DNA of 64,000 nt from Dendrophyllia cribrosa (Eukaryota > Cnidaria > Anthozoa > Scleractinia > Dendrophylliidae). Below the pieces are notes generated by a model that did no database searches, was not told where the DNA came from, and was given only the letters and a program-made list of their open reading frames with translations. Positions 1 through 12,600 of the stretch are shown piece by piece; within the stretch, counting starts at the first letter, position 1; every line of letters begins with the position of its first letter. Position numbers and translations under genes: made by a program. The DNA is taken from positions 22,594,523-22,658,522 of the forward strand of contig JAJLRJ010000006.1 of the NCBI GenBank assembly GCA_024195265.1, read 5' to 3'.

Positions 1-1575
1 CCCGATAGGCGTTCCATAATCGGGGCAGCACGCAGCTCTTACAAGGTCTTCTCTGATTTGCTGAGAAAACAATAGAACAAACAAACACAACAATGGACCC
101 TAGCCCTGAACACAATAGAGCTGCGTGATATACAGGTCCAATGAAATTGGAAGTTGTTTAGAGCTGCGTGGTATGCCATAATCCCAGTCTGGGATCTCAA
201 AAGAAACTGTTGTCACCTTATTCACCATGTTTAAATTGGCACTGTTTTTTTTTTATCAAATTTTGTTAATAATTATCATTAATTTGTAACAAGGGGCCTG
301 ATCTTGTAAACCTTATAACACACTAACCCACTCTGCATTTTTGGTATCAACATGTGTCATTTGAACAGAACAAAATATAGAGCACTGTTAAGTGTTTGCA
401 ACTGTTTTATCAGGGTTTCCAAATATGGGACAAGTGTGTGCTGTGTGGCATAATCACTATAAACCATGTTTTTGAAAAAAGGTATCATTGAAAAAAGCTT
501 TTTCACTTACAGCATGGTGTTGGTATTTTTAACTCTTGAATATGCGAAGCGTAATGAACAGGTTATCAGAGATGATGGCAAATTCACTCGCTCGCTCGTT
601 CCATCACTCAGCTGTATACTTTACGTAAGGTTTTGTTACAAATGCATTTCGTAACAAGAACAACGTGAAAACGGCGATAACTAATTTGTTGTAAACGAAT
701 ATAAACAACAATTAGCTTAAAGATGTTTTGCATTTGTTGTCTTGAATGCAACATTAAAATCGATCCAAACGGATTTTTCAACAGAGACGCATTTTGATGG
801 GTATCTTCCAGGATGGTCAAGGTTTCCTATTTCGTGCTGAGGACGACGAGGGACCCATGATTTAAATCTTGCACAGGCCTTTTTTTTTCCTTCCCGAACT
901 GGACATTATGAAAATGATGTAGTTTTTTTTCCGTTAGTCAAAAGTCGTTACACTTAATTAAAAAAAAACTATCGAACCGTGTCAGAATAAAAACAAGCTT
1001 ACCGCAATATTGCGTTATGCTTTAGCATTTTTTATTCACGGGTTGGCTCACAGGAGCCTTTGATTTGTCTCTGCGAGTGCTAATTTAGATCAGTCAGCAG
1101 TAAAGTAAAAACGTTTCATGTTTCTGTGAACGATTTTTGGTTGAAAAACTCAAAAATTACAATTAAAAACCCAGAATGTGTTGTTGCACAAATAAATGTG
1201 TACGGCCACCGAAAAAGTAAACAGCGGCACATGTCCACATGTGTACTAGTCTTGGAAACAAGCTTGCATAACATTAGGCAAATAGTAAATGCATAAACCG
1301 TAACATGTGCTAGACTTGAGAGTGCCAAACGACAGCCAGATACCGGCTTAAAACCAGGTGCTTATAGTTATGGGGGATACAATATGACCATTTACAAGCA
1401 ACTTGCAGAGTCAAGTAGCTCTACTCAGCAGGTCTTCTGACTCGCCAGAGCTCAACTACTAGTCACTGCATAACCTTGTTAGTAACATGACCACTGATGG
1501 CCTTGAAAAAATGGTCATATTATGGGGTGGTTGATTGACAGCACTTTCAGATAAGATTATGGCTGCATAAGCTTC
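1..1575. other. Intergenic, nothing recognised
   Basis: AT-rich spacer downstream of BPNT1. The first 75 bases are open on the plus strand in frame 2 and end in TAG at 73-75, so this could be the tail of a last exon of an upstream gene, but I recognise no family and the stretch is too short to decide. A short phrase (gagctgcgtg) recurs near 119 and 161. No transposon ends or RNA genes seen. Confidence 0.5.
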
Positions 1576-1581
1576 TTTATT
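1576..1581 (-). promoter_or_regulatory. Poly(A) signal of BPNT1
   Basis: TTTATT on the plus strand reads AATAAA on the minus strand, about 105 bases past the BPNT1 stop. It is the first canonical hexamer after the stop at a suitable distance. Not experimentally supported. Confidence 0.5.
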
Positions 1582-1683
1582 GGGCTAAAATAAAATGACC
1601 TTTGTAATAATTATAAGGTGCTTGCATACAGTGTATATTTAATAATTAAATATTGCCACATAAGTTACTGACTAGTTATTTTA

Positions 1684-4600
1684 TTATAGTTTTCCAAGCA
1701 GATTGCTTTTAATAACGTCTGGAATCATGTCAATATACAAATCATGATCCTTTAATGATGCAAGCACACCAGTCTTGTTAACATAATTGTCCGCATGTCC
1801 ATCATACTTGATGTGCTCACCACAGACATCTGTAAGAGTCCCACCTACAGCCTCCAATAATGCCTCACAAGCGCATGTGTCCCATCGTTTACATCCAGCA
1901 CTTGCAAACACATAGACATCAGCAGTTCCCTCGAGCAGCAGAAGCACTTTGTAGCCAGCCCCACCTGCCTTCAGTATCTTATCAGGCTTCATTGCTTCTA
2001 TTGCATCCACTACAGTCTTGTTGGAATGAGAGCGTGTTGTGGTGATGACACGGCGGCCAATGGGTGGAGCGACATGAGTGAAGCCATATGTACCTAAACC
2101 TCTCACACCCCACATGGTTCTTCCCAGTTCAACTCCCTGCAGTTCTTTTTCATAGCCATAAAAAGGCTGGTGGATTACTCCCGCTATAGGTTTGCCATTC
2201 ATTGAAATGCCAATAAGTACTGTGACATGATCATAAAGACCTGTTGTTGGTAATATAAATAATAACAATACATGTAAATTAACAAGGCTATATTACACAA
2301 AATAAAGCAGTTTTGAGTGAAAAAACATGACACAACAAGTACATGTATGCATGAGACTTCATTGTATCTATCATACCGTTGATCACAGGCAAGGGAAAAC
2401 GCTGTCAAATGCTTAGATTGTTGGAAAGATGGTGTTTTTATACAAAATGTAGTAATTAAAGTACAGCTGCAGTAAACACTCGCAGGTAATGACTGTCCCC
2501 GAGGGAAACAGTGAATTTTGTTTCCCGAGAATCTCTATGTTTCCTGAGATGATTCGAGGGAAGCAATATTCACTGTTTCCTGAGGGATCAGTCCTGAGGG
2601 ATCAGTGATTTGTTACATTGTATATAGCAACACAAGGCATTGTAATCATGTCACCTTTTCTCACAGTCTGATCACGTGGGCAACAGTGCACTGTTACCCT
2701 CTGACATAAAAAATGTTGCGCGCTCATGGACGTTTGGCAGGAAACAGTTTGTTTGTTAGATGTCATGTGACCATGAATCAACCAATGAACGCCTGCATTG
2801 TATTGGGCTTTAAAGACTGTTACATTATCTAGAAATAAATGTTTTCTTTGTAGGAATGAATGTTTTCTTTAAAATGCTTAACCATAGCTACTCCAGGGCT
2901 AATATTTGGGCCATCGTGTTGTTAACTTGCGTACTTTTTGCATGTGCTTTCATCAACTCATAAGAACAGATTACTGCAGCTGATTGCCCTTCTTAACACA
3001 TATTATGACTGTGTTAAATTCAACGTTCAGAACTTCAGGAATTTAAACCCTCAGACTCAAAGTCATTTGGAAACTTAAGATTAATTGTGATCCTACTGTT
3101 AACTCTTTAATTTCTCAGACTAGAAAGTCATTGGGAGATATTATTGACCTTAGGGTAAGCAACAACTAGAGCGCTAGGAAATGAGTGAAGTAAATGAGGT
3201 CCTCTATTATAGTTGCAGGTTGTATGGTGCCAGCTATATATGGTATAGAAGTTTGTGATAATTAGTTGAGAAGATTCAGTGAAGAATTGAAATAAAGAAT
3301 AAACATCACAAAATATACAATAATATTATATTGCTATAGTATTTAAACCATTCATTAAATTGATGGGAGATGCAGGCATGGGTGAAAATCACCTTCAGTG
3401 AATTCTCTTGTACCATCAAGTGGATCCACCCAAACAGTCACCTAAAAGGTCAGTTACAATATTAGAGATAAAATTAATATAAGTATTTGAAATTAAATTG
3501 TTATGGATTGCCATTGCTTACTTAACAGTTTCATGCAGTCAGAGGCATTTTGTCTCATAGAAGTTAAGGTGCTTTTTGTAATAGTTTCTCCAAAGCCAAG
3601 AAGTATGAAGGGAAGTCTAATGTCAAGTAAACTAAACAAACTTTTATAATGAGGACAGCATATAGGCCACCTCACAAAATACCATGATAATAATCTTTTA
3701 TGTGCTGGCACAGCCTCACCGGGCTGTAATTATTCAAGTCTCCTTTGTTTGAATGGCACAATGGAATTCAGAGTACACAAAGGAACGCTGGACGTAGCAT
3801 TTATTTAATTGTGTGTTTGTATACAAATGTGCACCGTATGCAAATTGCCAAGAAGTTGAAGCATTGCATGTGCAGTTCATACTGAAAACAAAAGAAATTG
3901 GAAAAATCAGGCTTACATCAAGCACGTATTATGGTATTTTCTGAAGTGGCCTGTTAGAGTACAGTACATGTGAGTCTAGATGTCAGTCACTGGCTGGTTT
4001 TGAATGGGGTTAGTTTCTAGAGAAACTGTGGTGCTGCGTCGGTGGGGGTGAAGCACAAGAGTTTGGTTTTATCGACTGAGTTGACTGAGTCGATAAGGTA
4101 AATTAGCCACCGTCGGAGCGAATCAAGGGATTGTGGGTAGTGTGTGGTTTAATATAGTAGGTGAAGCTACGCTATTGGTGGAAATTTGGTGACGTGAAAA
4201 ACAAATGTCAATTAGTTGAATGAAAAGCGTTCGTTGATTCCGTGGGGTTTGAGAGTGCCGATTTGAAAGATGATTTTTTGTTCTAAGTTTTTATGGCTTT
4301 CTGTGTTACCCTGGTGTAGGGAAAGGCCACAGATTGTCATGTGTTGGTTTTATTGCATGTACATTCATGCCTCATTAACTTCACAGTCAATTGGTACCTC
4401 TTACGACTTAGGGGTAACAATCCATCAAAGCCATGCCCATCAAACAGATTCTGGCACCTTTTAGAGTGGTTTTCAAAAATATTCAACAAGCACCTCGTAA
4501 AGCTCACTAAAATAAAGTGTTTTTTATGTTGAAAGACAATCCTCTATTGTGCAAGTTATATATAAAATATTTTAGGTTAGAAATTATTTCAAACTAGGTT

Positions 4601-7600
4601 TTTATTTTCCTTTGTCCAGATTAATTAACATAATCTCAGATAAAGGAAAATAAAAATTAACCTAGTTTAACCTACAACATAGTAACTTGAGTTTCACACT
4701 CGGTGGCGATTATCAGACCAACGAGCGTGAAACTTGAGTTACTGTTTTGTAACATCACATCTTGTAAAAAACATATTCCTGCTCTACTATACTGTATGTA
4801 TCGAGCACTCTCTGTCCAAGTGACGACAACCACAAAGTATTATATAGAACAACACATAGAAATGATCAATCAAACTTACCTCTTCTGGCTTAACTAATGC
4901 TAGATCATCAGGACAGGATTTTGAAAGAACATTGACATCTTGAGATGATTCTATGAATTCATCTTTCATATCATCAAGATGAATATCCTACAATAAAAAC
5001 AATTCTGAATCATCAAAATCACAGCTAAGCATGCCATACACAATTTCAGTGTTATCAGGTCTGGCCTGAAATGTTACTAGTGTTGTGTTTCAAGGCATTA
5101 GAGAAGGCAGTTCAGTCACTCAAGTTTTGTAACCTAGAGAATTGTCCTGACCTTTAAAGAGTCTGACCCACCCACTTTGCATTGCGCGCTTCTCTTATTG
5201 TTATGATACGGCTCTATTCCATATTTGGGCAAGCATATCACCCCTTGCACGAGTGAATTTCTCATCTGCAATACAGTATGGACTTTCGGGGGCCATGAAA
5301 ATGGTGGATGAATCAACGTAGGCACACAATGCAAACTGGGTGGGTCAGATTCTTTAAGGTAGTATTGCATCATGCATCACTTCTGGGCATAATATCATGC
5401 ATCATTATTTGTGTGTGCATGAGTGCATGCGCATTCTGAAGCAAGAGGGATTCCTTTCACTTCCTTTAGTAAATAAGTGGTTGTTTTCTCCCAAACAAGC
5501 AACCTATCTCTTTTATTCTATGTATTTGAACTAAATAATACTAGTCTCCATTATAAATTTCTAAATTTTTAGAATTTTTCATTAGCAGATTTAAAAATAC
5601 TCTCATGGAATCACTTTTACAATCTTGTTTTTAGCATTTCACTGGGAGCATGAGTGCATATGCTAAAATTGCCCTATTATTTCACTATAGGTAAGTTTCT
5701 CTTTTTCGGTAACTTTAAGGCTTTTCACAATGACATTGTTCTGCAAACATAAAAATAATACTGATATTTTATTGCTAATAATAACTTCCTGGAAATAATG
5801 GTTGCTTCTCGCTCAAGGCAGGATTTTCAATTTAAATTGCCGTCACAAGCTAGCGAATTAGCTACACTGTATATACTGCTGAGCGCTATGCCTATAACGT
5901 GAAAGTGAGCAAGGTGACTCCCTCTTTTCATTATATTTTTTTGATGTAATAGAAGTACCGTTCAGTGATGAATAATAGTGCAAAGTTTCAGAAAAATTAG
6001 TTTATTTATAACTTCTTTTTGATGGAATCACCTTAATTAATTAGGGCAGGGTTACAATTTGCGATTTGGTACCTGCACTTAGGGTGTTTGATTTGAAAAT
6101 GACCACTGTCAGCCGGTTATTCTGATGCCATAAGCTAGAAAGATATGCCGACAGAAACAACTTTTCCAAAAGAAATGGTACCTCTTAGGGGTAAAAATAA
6201 TATTTATTAATGTGTCACAGGCACACCAAAAGAAAAAAATGGTTCCCTGATACCTTTTAGGGCCTGGGTTTCCTTTCAAAATTTTTTATGGTAACCCCTG
6301 TCAATTTCATATGGGTCATCACCCCTGGGCGAACTGTCAGTAGGGCAATCTGGAAAATAAACAGTTTTGGAATTGGAATTAAATCTGTACTGGACAAACA
6401 CCTGATTTTCAAGGAGGAGTGAAGAGTTAATATAATAATAATGCTAAGGAAATCTAAGGAAAGTGCTGCTAAATATATTTAACCCTTTCACTCCCAGAGT
6501 CAATTATGGAGACATGTTGTGCAGTTCTAACGTTCTGGTGTGACCATTCAAATGAAACCTCTTTGGCAGTATGTTTGCATGGTACCACTTGTTTTTGAAT
6601 ATTTTTGAAATTTGGGATTTTATATGAATATTTTAATCTTGGACACCCGTGAGAGTTAAAGGTTTAAGAACATTTCCATGCATATTAAACTTTGACAAAC
6701 CTCTTCCTCGCCAATAATTTGGAGAGTTGGATAGGTTTTGAGGAGTGAACCAATGATGCATTTCTGAGATGCACGGTCTGCTTCAGTCTGTGGATCAAAC
6801 TCACCACTTCCTCCCTGAAAATTAAAAAAAAAAATCAGCTGTTGAAAATGTAGTTGCAACTACATAAACTAGAGCTGGTTGCTTAGGAGAACAGATGCTT
6901 ATATGTGACTTATACATGAAAGTGGGAGCTTGCAGCATGCCAAAGGGATTATGAATATTAGAAACTATGAATCTACAAGACAGTGTATGTACGGACAAAA
7001 TGAAAACAAACAGAGATCCTAGCTTTTCAGTTTGACTGCAGGGCTTCTCCAATTAAGTAGCAGAACATTCATGAGACTATTGTAATAGACCACAAGGCTG
7101 GAGTGATTTAACAGCATGGCCGAAGCACGTGGTTCTACATCTTGCAAGCCTAATGCATGATGGGTAGTGCATCACACAGCCACGCAAGATATGCTGGCTT
7201 ACACCATGATGTTCATATTCTGTTGGCTATGTTGTGGTTCAAATTTTTTCTTTGATTTGAAAATTTTCAAACCAGTTTGATTTTTGTTTTCCTTTTGTCA
7301 GAGATTCATTATGTACAGTTACCATAATCTGAGACAAAGGAAAAAAAAAAATCAAACTGGTTTGAAATTATCAAACCAAAGAAAAATTTGAACCACAACA
7401 GCTACATATAAGCAAAATATATATATATATGTATTTTTTTTCCTGGGAAAAGGTGTGATGAAAGGCTGTTACAACATCTGATCAAAATTTCCGTTTACTT
7501 CAGTTCTAAAAAACAGGTGCATAAATTTATGGTTTAAACAGCTGTGTATTACAATATAAATTGACCATTTTGGATTATATAGGATGCAAACCGCATAAAC

Positions 7601-8077
7601 CAATATTTTCAAACTATGCATACAGTTTTTCCTAATCTCTTGCTATTAAAAATGTATACATGAAGGAGAGCATAAAATTTTTATACCTAATGCATATTCA
7701 CCAACTTTAAATATAGTCAGTCAAAATTTAATACATTATTTTGCAATACAGAAATATTTTACATTCTAAAATAAACGGAATTTTTTTAAATTCACTATTA
7801 TTACAAATTTTAGGCAAGAGTATAAACTTCTATTTTGTGTTCTTTTATAGATAAACTTAAAAAGCAGCTTTCTTCAATATCAAATTTCATGGATCGAAAC
7901 TGGGCAAACTGAATTGACTTTTTAATCGATTGCCAAAAAAAAACCAAAACCAAAACAAACCTTATCTACTACTCCAAGGCTCCCTGTTTTCATGATGTTT
8001 CGGATAATTCCACCAGCTCTATTAGCTACAGAAACCGATGAAGACACAAGTCGCATCAAGAAAGCACTGGACGCCAT
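1684..8077 (-). CDS. BPNT1: 3'(2'),5'-bisphosphate nucleotidase 1
   Basis: Hydrolyses 3'-phosphoadenosine 5'-phosphate (PAP) to AMP in the cytosol, preventing PAP build-up from sulfation; Mg2+-dependent and lithium-sensitive in the family. Exons on the minus strand: 7961-8077, 6701-6814, 4880-4987, 3393-3441, 1684-2240, all with GT-AG borders and matching phases; total 314 aa, against about 308 aa in human BPNT1. Inositol-monophosphatase-fold metal motifs are in order: DPQTEADR (residues 46-53), GEEE (74-77), WVDPLDGT (117-124) and KRWDTC (247-252), so the active site looks intact. TTRSHSN and FASAGC blocks also match the family. The start is the ATG at 8077 in a good context (GACATGG), giving MASSAFLMRLV, which aligns with the vertebrate N-terminus. 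A TTG further upstream in frame is not needed. Head-to-head with the GH65 gene at 9692. Introns hold several MITEs but no exon is disturbed. Confidence 0.95.
2241..3392. other. BPNT1 intron 4
   Basis: Non-coding intron between the WVDPLDGT exon and the last exon. It contains the inverted repeat at 2492-2592; otherwise AT-rich sequence in which I see nothing. Confidence 0.8.
2492..2592. repeat. Small inverted repeat (MITE-like)
   Basis: About 25 bases reading actgtccccgagggaaacag onward recur as an imperfect reverse complement ending at 2592 (attcactgtttcctgaggg onward). A 14-base piece, cctgagggatcagt, is duplicated in tandem just after. Probably a short foldback element in BPNT1 intron 4. 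Confidence 0.6.
3664..3952. mobile_element. MITE with AGGCCAC termini, copy 1
   Basis: Ends are inverted repeats: aggccacctcacaaaatacc at the left and its imperfect reverse complement ending aagtggcct at the right. The same roughly 290-base sequence occurs again at 16874-17178, including the interior (for example ttcaagtctcctttgtt and ggaaaaatcaggcttacat), so this is a dispersed family. No coding capacity. Confidence 0.75.
4006..4120 (+). repeat. Dispersed SINE-like repeat, copy 1
   Basis: Shares ordered blocks with about 42525-42690: taaagaaact/tagagaaact, a tggtgctg(t/c)gtcg block, a gagttgataaagt-like block and a gccaccgt block. This implies a common dispersed repeat. Family not identified. 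Confidence 0.5.
4574..4675. repeat. Foldback hairpin
   Basis: Arms of about 35-40 bases (left includes aaactaggtttttattttcc; right is the reverse complement) around a short loop containing attaacataatct. Loop and inner arms resemble the hairpin at 7231-7401, so both probably belong to one foldback family. Confidence 0.7.
4681..4743. repeat. Short perfect hairpin
   Basis: agtaacttgagtttcac at 4681 is exactly reverse-complemented by gtgaaacttgagttact ending at 4743, with a 29-base loop. Only a few bases separate it from the preceding foldback. Confidence 0.75.
5151..5359. mobile_element. MITE with long terminal inverted repeats
   Basis: Left end cctttaaagagtctgaccca, continuing through ttgcattg, is mirrored at the right by caatgcaaactgggtgggtc onward to ctttaagg. 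Inverted repeats of about 33 bases with few mismatches, total about 209 bases, no coding potential. Confidence 0.8.
6480..6664. mobile_element. MITE-like repeat starting TAACCCTTTCACTCCC
   Basis: Left end taaccctttcactccc; right end reads acccgtgagagttaaaggtt, an imperfect inverted copy. Size about 185 bases and no coding content. Fits a small MITE in BPNT1 intron 2. Confidence 0.55.
6815..7960. other. BPNT1 intron 1
   Basis: First intron, AT-rich. Contains a foldback hairpin at 7231-7401; the remainder shows no recognisable element. Confidence 0.75.
7231..7401. repeat. Foldback hairpin, about 80-base arms
   Basis: Left arm begins gttgtggttcaaattttttc and contains aaaccagtttgattttt; right arm is its reverse complement, ending gaaccacaac. 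The loop region (cattatgtacagttaccataa) is close to that of the hairpin at 4574-4675. Confidence 0.8.
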
Positions 8078-9691
8078 GTCTGCCGATTGCAACTGGTCCG
8101 TCAAGTCACGTGAGAACGGTCACGCGGAAAGCGCTGCGTTACAAGACAACAAAAGACACTCAAATAATTTCAGTCATGGAGAATCAAAATTAACTGATGT
8201 AATTACAACACTCTCTCGTCTTTTATTTATTTATTTTTATCGGTATACTTTCGATATGCATACAGAAAAAACGTTTCTTTCTTTGATCTGTACCTGTGTA
8301 GGGGAAGTTGACCAGCGTTGTGTGACAAACTAAGGGTCATGTGTGGAGAAAATGATTCTGTAACGTCACGAAAAAAGCCCTGTACTGTTTATCAATGAAA
8401 TAACCTGCCACCTATGAACCGTGATTTTAACCATTTTATCAATTTTAATAACTTCCTATTAAACCGTACATTCATGCGTATTTCTATTTTTGCTTTTTAT
8501 TTCCTTCCCTTACGAGCTTACCACAGGGCCACAGCCGGGGGCCACAGTGCCCCCGTACAGCCGCACAAGGGCAAGTCATGCCTTTAAGATCCGTCAACCG
8601 TCCACCTCAGTAAACGCTTTCAAATATTCATATGTATGATTAGTTCCTGTTTGGAATGCATTACCATCTGATATTGTTAAAGCTGCATCACATTCAGAAC
8701 TCATCCGTGAAATATCTCCTAGTCACGCTCCACGCTTGGCAAAAAACGCGCGGAGGCTGGGTAGAGGTAAAAAGTAAAGCGCGAGGGGAGGTTTCCCCGC
8801 GCTGCCATTTTATATTTTACTGTTCTTTACTGCGTTTACTGATAGGAGCCTCTGCGGAGGAGAGAGTACTCATCTAGGTCAGTTTGAAAACTAATTAACA
8901 CGTGTGTAAACAATGACGCTATATTTTTTTAATTTAATTTATTTGTATTAATTTACTGAGCGACCGCTGGCCGCTTCATTGCCGAATTAGCCTCGCTATT
9001 GGCAATTATTTAATTAAAGATAGAGTGATTTTCCTCGGACCGTGAAACAGTTTCTAGTAGAAAAACCTTTGAATGCAGAGGTCCACACGACGCACAAATA
9101 ATAATTAAACTTGCTGGTAGTTGCCGGATCTTCCTTGTGAAAGATCTCGCCAGGCGTCACTTGAATGTGAAAATACAAAACTGAATACAAAGCTGGCACT
9201 ACGGCAAAGGGCAGATTTATTAATGGCCAATATTTCGACTAATAGTATTAGTCTTCCTCAGGGCCATGGCTGTGCTGAAAGAAAATATTGTAACGGCTCC
9301 TAAAATTAGTTTAGTTTAGTTTAGTTTCTAGTAGTTAGTGTATAATAGTCAAATAGACACAAAAGAAAACAATGGAAATAAGATCTACTAACCTCTATTA
9401 GTGTACTAACTATTTCACGGTCAGAGGAAAATCTCTCTGATCCTCTCTATTATCATTTTACTTTTTTATCTTTATTTTGTGTCGTACCTGCAAGTCAACC
9501 TCGTTCCCAGGGTCCGGCTCTTGACTATCTTGTTCCCGCCCCCTGGAGTCTTTCAGCATACTGTGTCAAATCTGAAGTGTACTCTGCATATTTCTTTTGC
9601 ATTCCAATATCATAAGCTTTACAGGCCCTTTGCTCGATTGCATATACCAAATTTTCTTTTTAAAGTTTCTCACCGCAGCCCGAGGTCCACA
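8078..9691. promoter_or_regulatory. Shared upstream region of BPNT1 and GH65 copy 1
   Basis: The two genes start 1.6 kb apart and point away from each other, so both promoters and 5' UTRs must lie here. No clear TATA box is placed. Repeat-like pieces are present: a GC-rich block near 8740-8870 and 9225-9290 (ggccaatatttcgactaata onward). A cctcgttcccagggtcc piece near 9498 is also repeat-like. Extent of each promoter is inferred, not seen. Confidence 0.4.
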
Positions 9692-12600
9692 ATGACTATT
9701 TGTCACGCGATCACCCTTGTTCTCTTCCTTGTGGGTACACTGGGTGTTATTCGCTCCGCCATGGCGGCGGGCACCCCAACCCGGTTCATGACAGAAACGT
9801 TACCTAAAGACCACAACAGAGTTACAGTCCGTCAGAGTACAAATGGAACCTTTATGCCGTCCGTGGCGAATGGTTACATCGGAACAGTGATTTACAGCGA
9901 TGCGGTTCATGTGTCAGGGGTGTACAATGGCAAAGCGTACCCAAAGAAGAAACCCATTTATCCAGTATACTTCCACCAACACTCCCACCGCGCTCGAATA
10001 CCCTCCACCGCTTCTATTGATTTCAGCGTGCCTGGTACCCAGGGAAAATCTTCATACGCGCTGGATGTGCGTGAAGGAGTCTTCTACAAATGGTTCAAAA
10101 CTAAAAGTTTGACTGTGGAGCAGAGGATATATGCGCATCGATCGCGGAAGAATTTATTGATTGTCGAGATGACTGCAAAGAACAATGCTGCTAAAGAGTT
10201 CTCAATGAGTATATCTTCAAATGTCGGAGATTCTTCGGTGGATATTCAGTTTAAGAGGATCGAGTCAAACCGATCCGCAGCGTTGGCAGCCGTTGGCACG
10301 GTAACTATTCTCCGTTTTAACTGTGCAAACACAATTGAATTGTCATTTCCTAGCACATAAGCTGCATTTATTATCCAGTATCAAAATAGACTGCTTTGCC
10401 TAGTTTCTAAGTAGAAATGTAAATACGATTTAATTATTTGGGTTTAGGAGGTCGTTCTGGTTACGCAACATTACTATGACAAAATACGTCACGAAAATGT
10501 CACGCCTGACCTGACTATCGGCTGAAATGTCGTGCGTCCTGAAGGAAGCCACATATCCATTATCCTCTTTTACATACATTCGAACCTCCAGAGAGGGGCA
10601 CCTTTCCTTGTCCCGACGGAGGTGTCCACTGGATAGAGGTTGAACAAAAATTGGCAATGATCAATATTCCTAAATATGTAGCATTTTTAATTGCTAAACC
10701 ACAGTATAAACACTATCTTGGAATTACTGAAATGGTAAATGAGGGGAGGGTCGGGGGGGGGGGGGGGGGGGGGGGGGGGAGGGTCGGGTGGCTATCAAAC
10801 CTGTGTCTCCCATGTGGTTCATAAAAATAATATAATAAATTTGTTTTATACGTAGTTGTTTCACTTCCACCAATTGACTGATTGTCAAGTTTTTGACTTA
10901 ACAAACGCTTTTCGACTCTCAGGAATGCCGCGTTTCAGAGGGTAAAATCGGAAAAATTTCCGGGGGACATGCACCCGGACCCCCCCCCCCCCCCCCCCCC
11001 CCCCCTTTCAGAAATTCCTGGATCTGACCCTGCCGTAAAGGAGTGGAGGTTGTTGAGAATTAATGTTATTTGTAGCGTGACACCGTGACATGAAATGATC
11101 TAGGAAACACGCGCGATAATTAAATCAACAGTTATAATGTCAATTATAACAGTTTTACCGGACGCATTCCAAATATGTACAGTAAACGGTACATTGCAAA
11201 ACATAGCAGCAATATATCTTGTTGACAGATCGCTTTGTACATTTAGTGACCTTTGTTACTAGAAGCGTCAGTTGTTTTTGAGAGCCAGAGAAGGAGTCAA
11301 CCTGTACTATGAAATCGCCGGAATAAATCCCTTTGAACCCTTTTATACCGCTGTGATATCGTAAAGTACGGAGGTGTCCCAAAGTGTAGACGTTCAACTG
11401 TAATTATTCATAAAATTAGTTATTTTTTTCTTCTATCAGTTTATTAAGGCTGACACTGTCACAATTTCCGGGTAATTTAATTTTTAGGGTCTTTGTTTGG
11501 TACGACGTTTGTGCGCAAAATATTGATTAGTTTCTCTCGTCCTCACATATTGACCAGGTTAACGAAACAGAAGAGGCGGGCAGTATGAGAGCTAATTTAG
11601 CAACAGTTTGGAACAAGCTGGACAAAACATTGACCATAAAAGCGACCTCTGAAGAACAGACTTGGTATTACATCACCTCCATAGCAACCAACCTTGACAC
11701 CAAGTTCAACCCGCTCGCTGAAGCTCTCTACCAATGGGACGAGGCAATGCTGTGAGTTGTCTGTTTCATATAACTACATTTGTGTCTTAAAATCCGTTTG
11801 GCTATCGATATCACACAGAGACATTTAGTTTTGTAAGGGCCGGTTTACACTGTTAAGATCTGTTAAAGTTTCTTTGATCAAAGTTATATGATCAAAATTT
11901 GTTTGTTTATACATTGTCAAACGTTTAGATCGTGCACTTGCTATTAAACTGGATCCTAGTTTTCAAACCTCGATCCTGGGCGTTTTCCCTCTATTTTTTT
12001 TTATCAAAACATGAGATATCATCGTTTTTTTTAAATTGTGTTTTAATACATTTGTATCTTTTAGCGTGCAAAATAGGGATACTAATTTATATTTGTAGGT
12101 TAACGGAACGGATGTACAACATTTTGACATATCAGTTTCGTCGCATAAACAACAGAAACGTACAATCCAAAGAAAACCTTGACAAGATGTATGACTGGCT
12201 TATGCATCGAAACGAAACTGTTCGTTTGTGCGTGTGATGGATGCGGCGCCTTTGAAGTTTTTTGATCAAAGAAAATTGGACATGTAAGTTCTATTTTCGT
12301 CAAAGTCCATCAAAGTGTTTGACCAAACAGTGTGATTGTGATCAAAGTACACTTTGATCAAATAAATTTTCACATTGTACACCGGCCTTAATCGATTGAA
12401 AAATGGACAAAACTGATTTAATCTGCGCCTGTTTTATTTTTTAGAGTCAAGGAACAGCTGCTCGCAGAACACAAGGCGGCTTGGAAGGCAATATGGGATA
12501 CTGGCCGGATAGAGATTGAAGGCGACTTAGAAATGGCACAGGCTGTGTACGGCAGCATGTACTACATTCTAAGCTCCACCCGGCATGACTGGCCGTACGG

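Larger units (their letters stand above)
3442..4879. other. BPNT1 intron 3, repeat-rich
   Basis: Intron between the exons carrying PEE and VTVWVDP. Holds a MITE (3664-3952), a dispersed SINE-like repeat (about 4006-4120) and two adjacent hairpins (4574-4675 and 4681-4743). No coding signal. Confidence 0.8.
4988..6700. other. BPNT1 intron 2
   Basis: Intron with two MITEs (5151-5359 and about 6480-6664). The stretch near 6130-6210 (agatatgccgacag onward) resembles 58686-58745, a further dispersed repeat. Nothing else recognised. Confidence 0.75.

Noticed and set aside
8656..8877. Possible small gene upstream of GH65 copy 1
   Set aside because: Low-complexity, repeat-like sequence with a GC-rich block common to transposon ends; no family likeness.
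9479..9691. N-terminal extension of GH65 copy 1
   Set aside because: Open frame but begins without ATG and contains repeat-like cgttcccagggtcc; the ATG at 9692 gives a proper signal peptide like copy 2.
11932..12237. 101-codon open frame in GH65 copy 1 intron 2
   Set aside because: Lies wholly inside the MITE at 11834-12390, starts at a non-ATG codon and resembles no protein.
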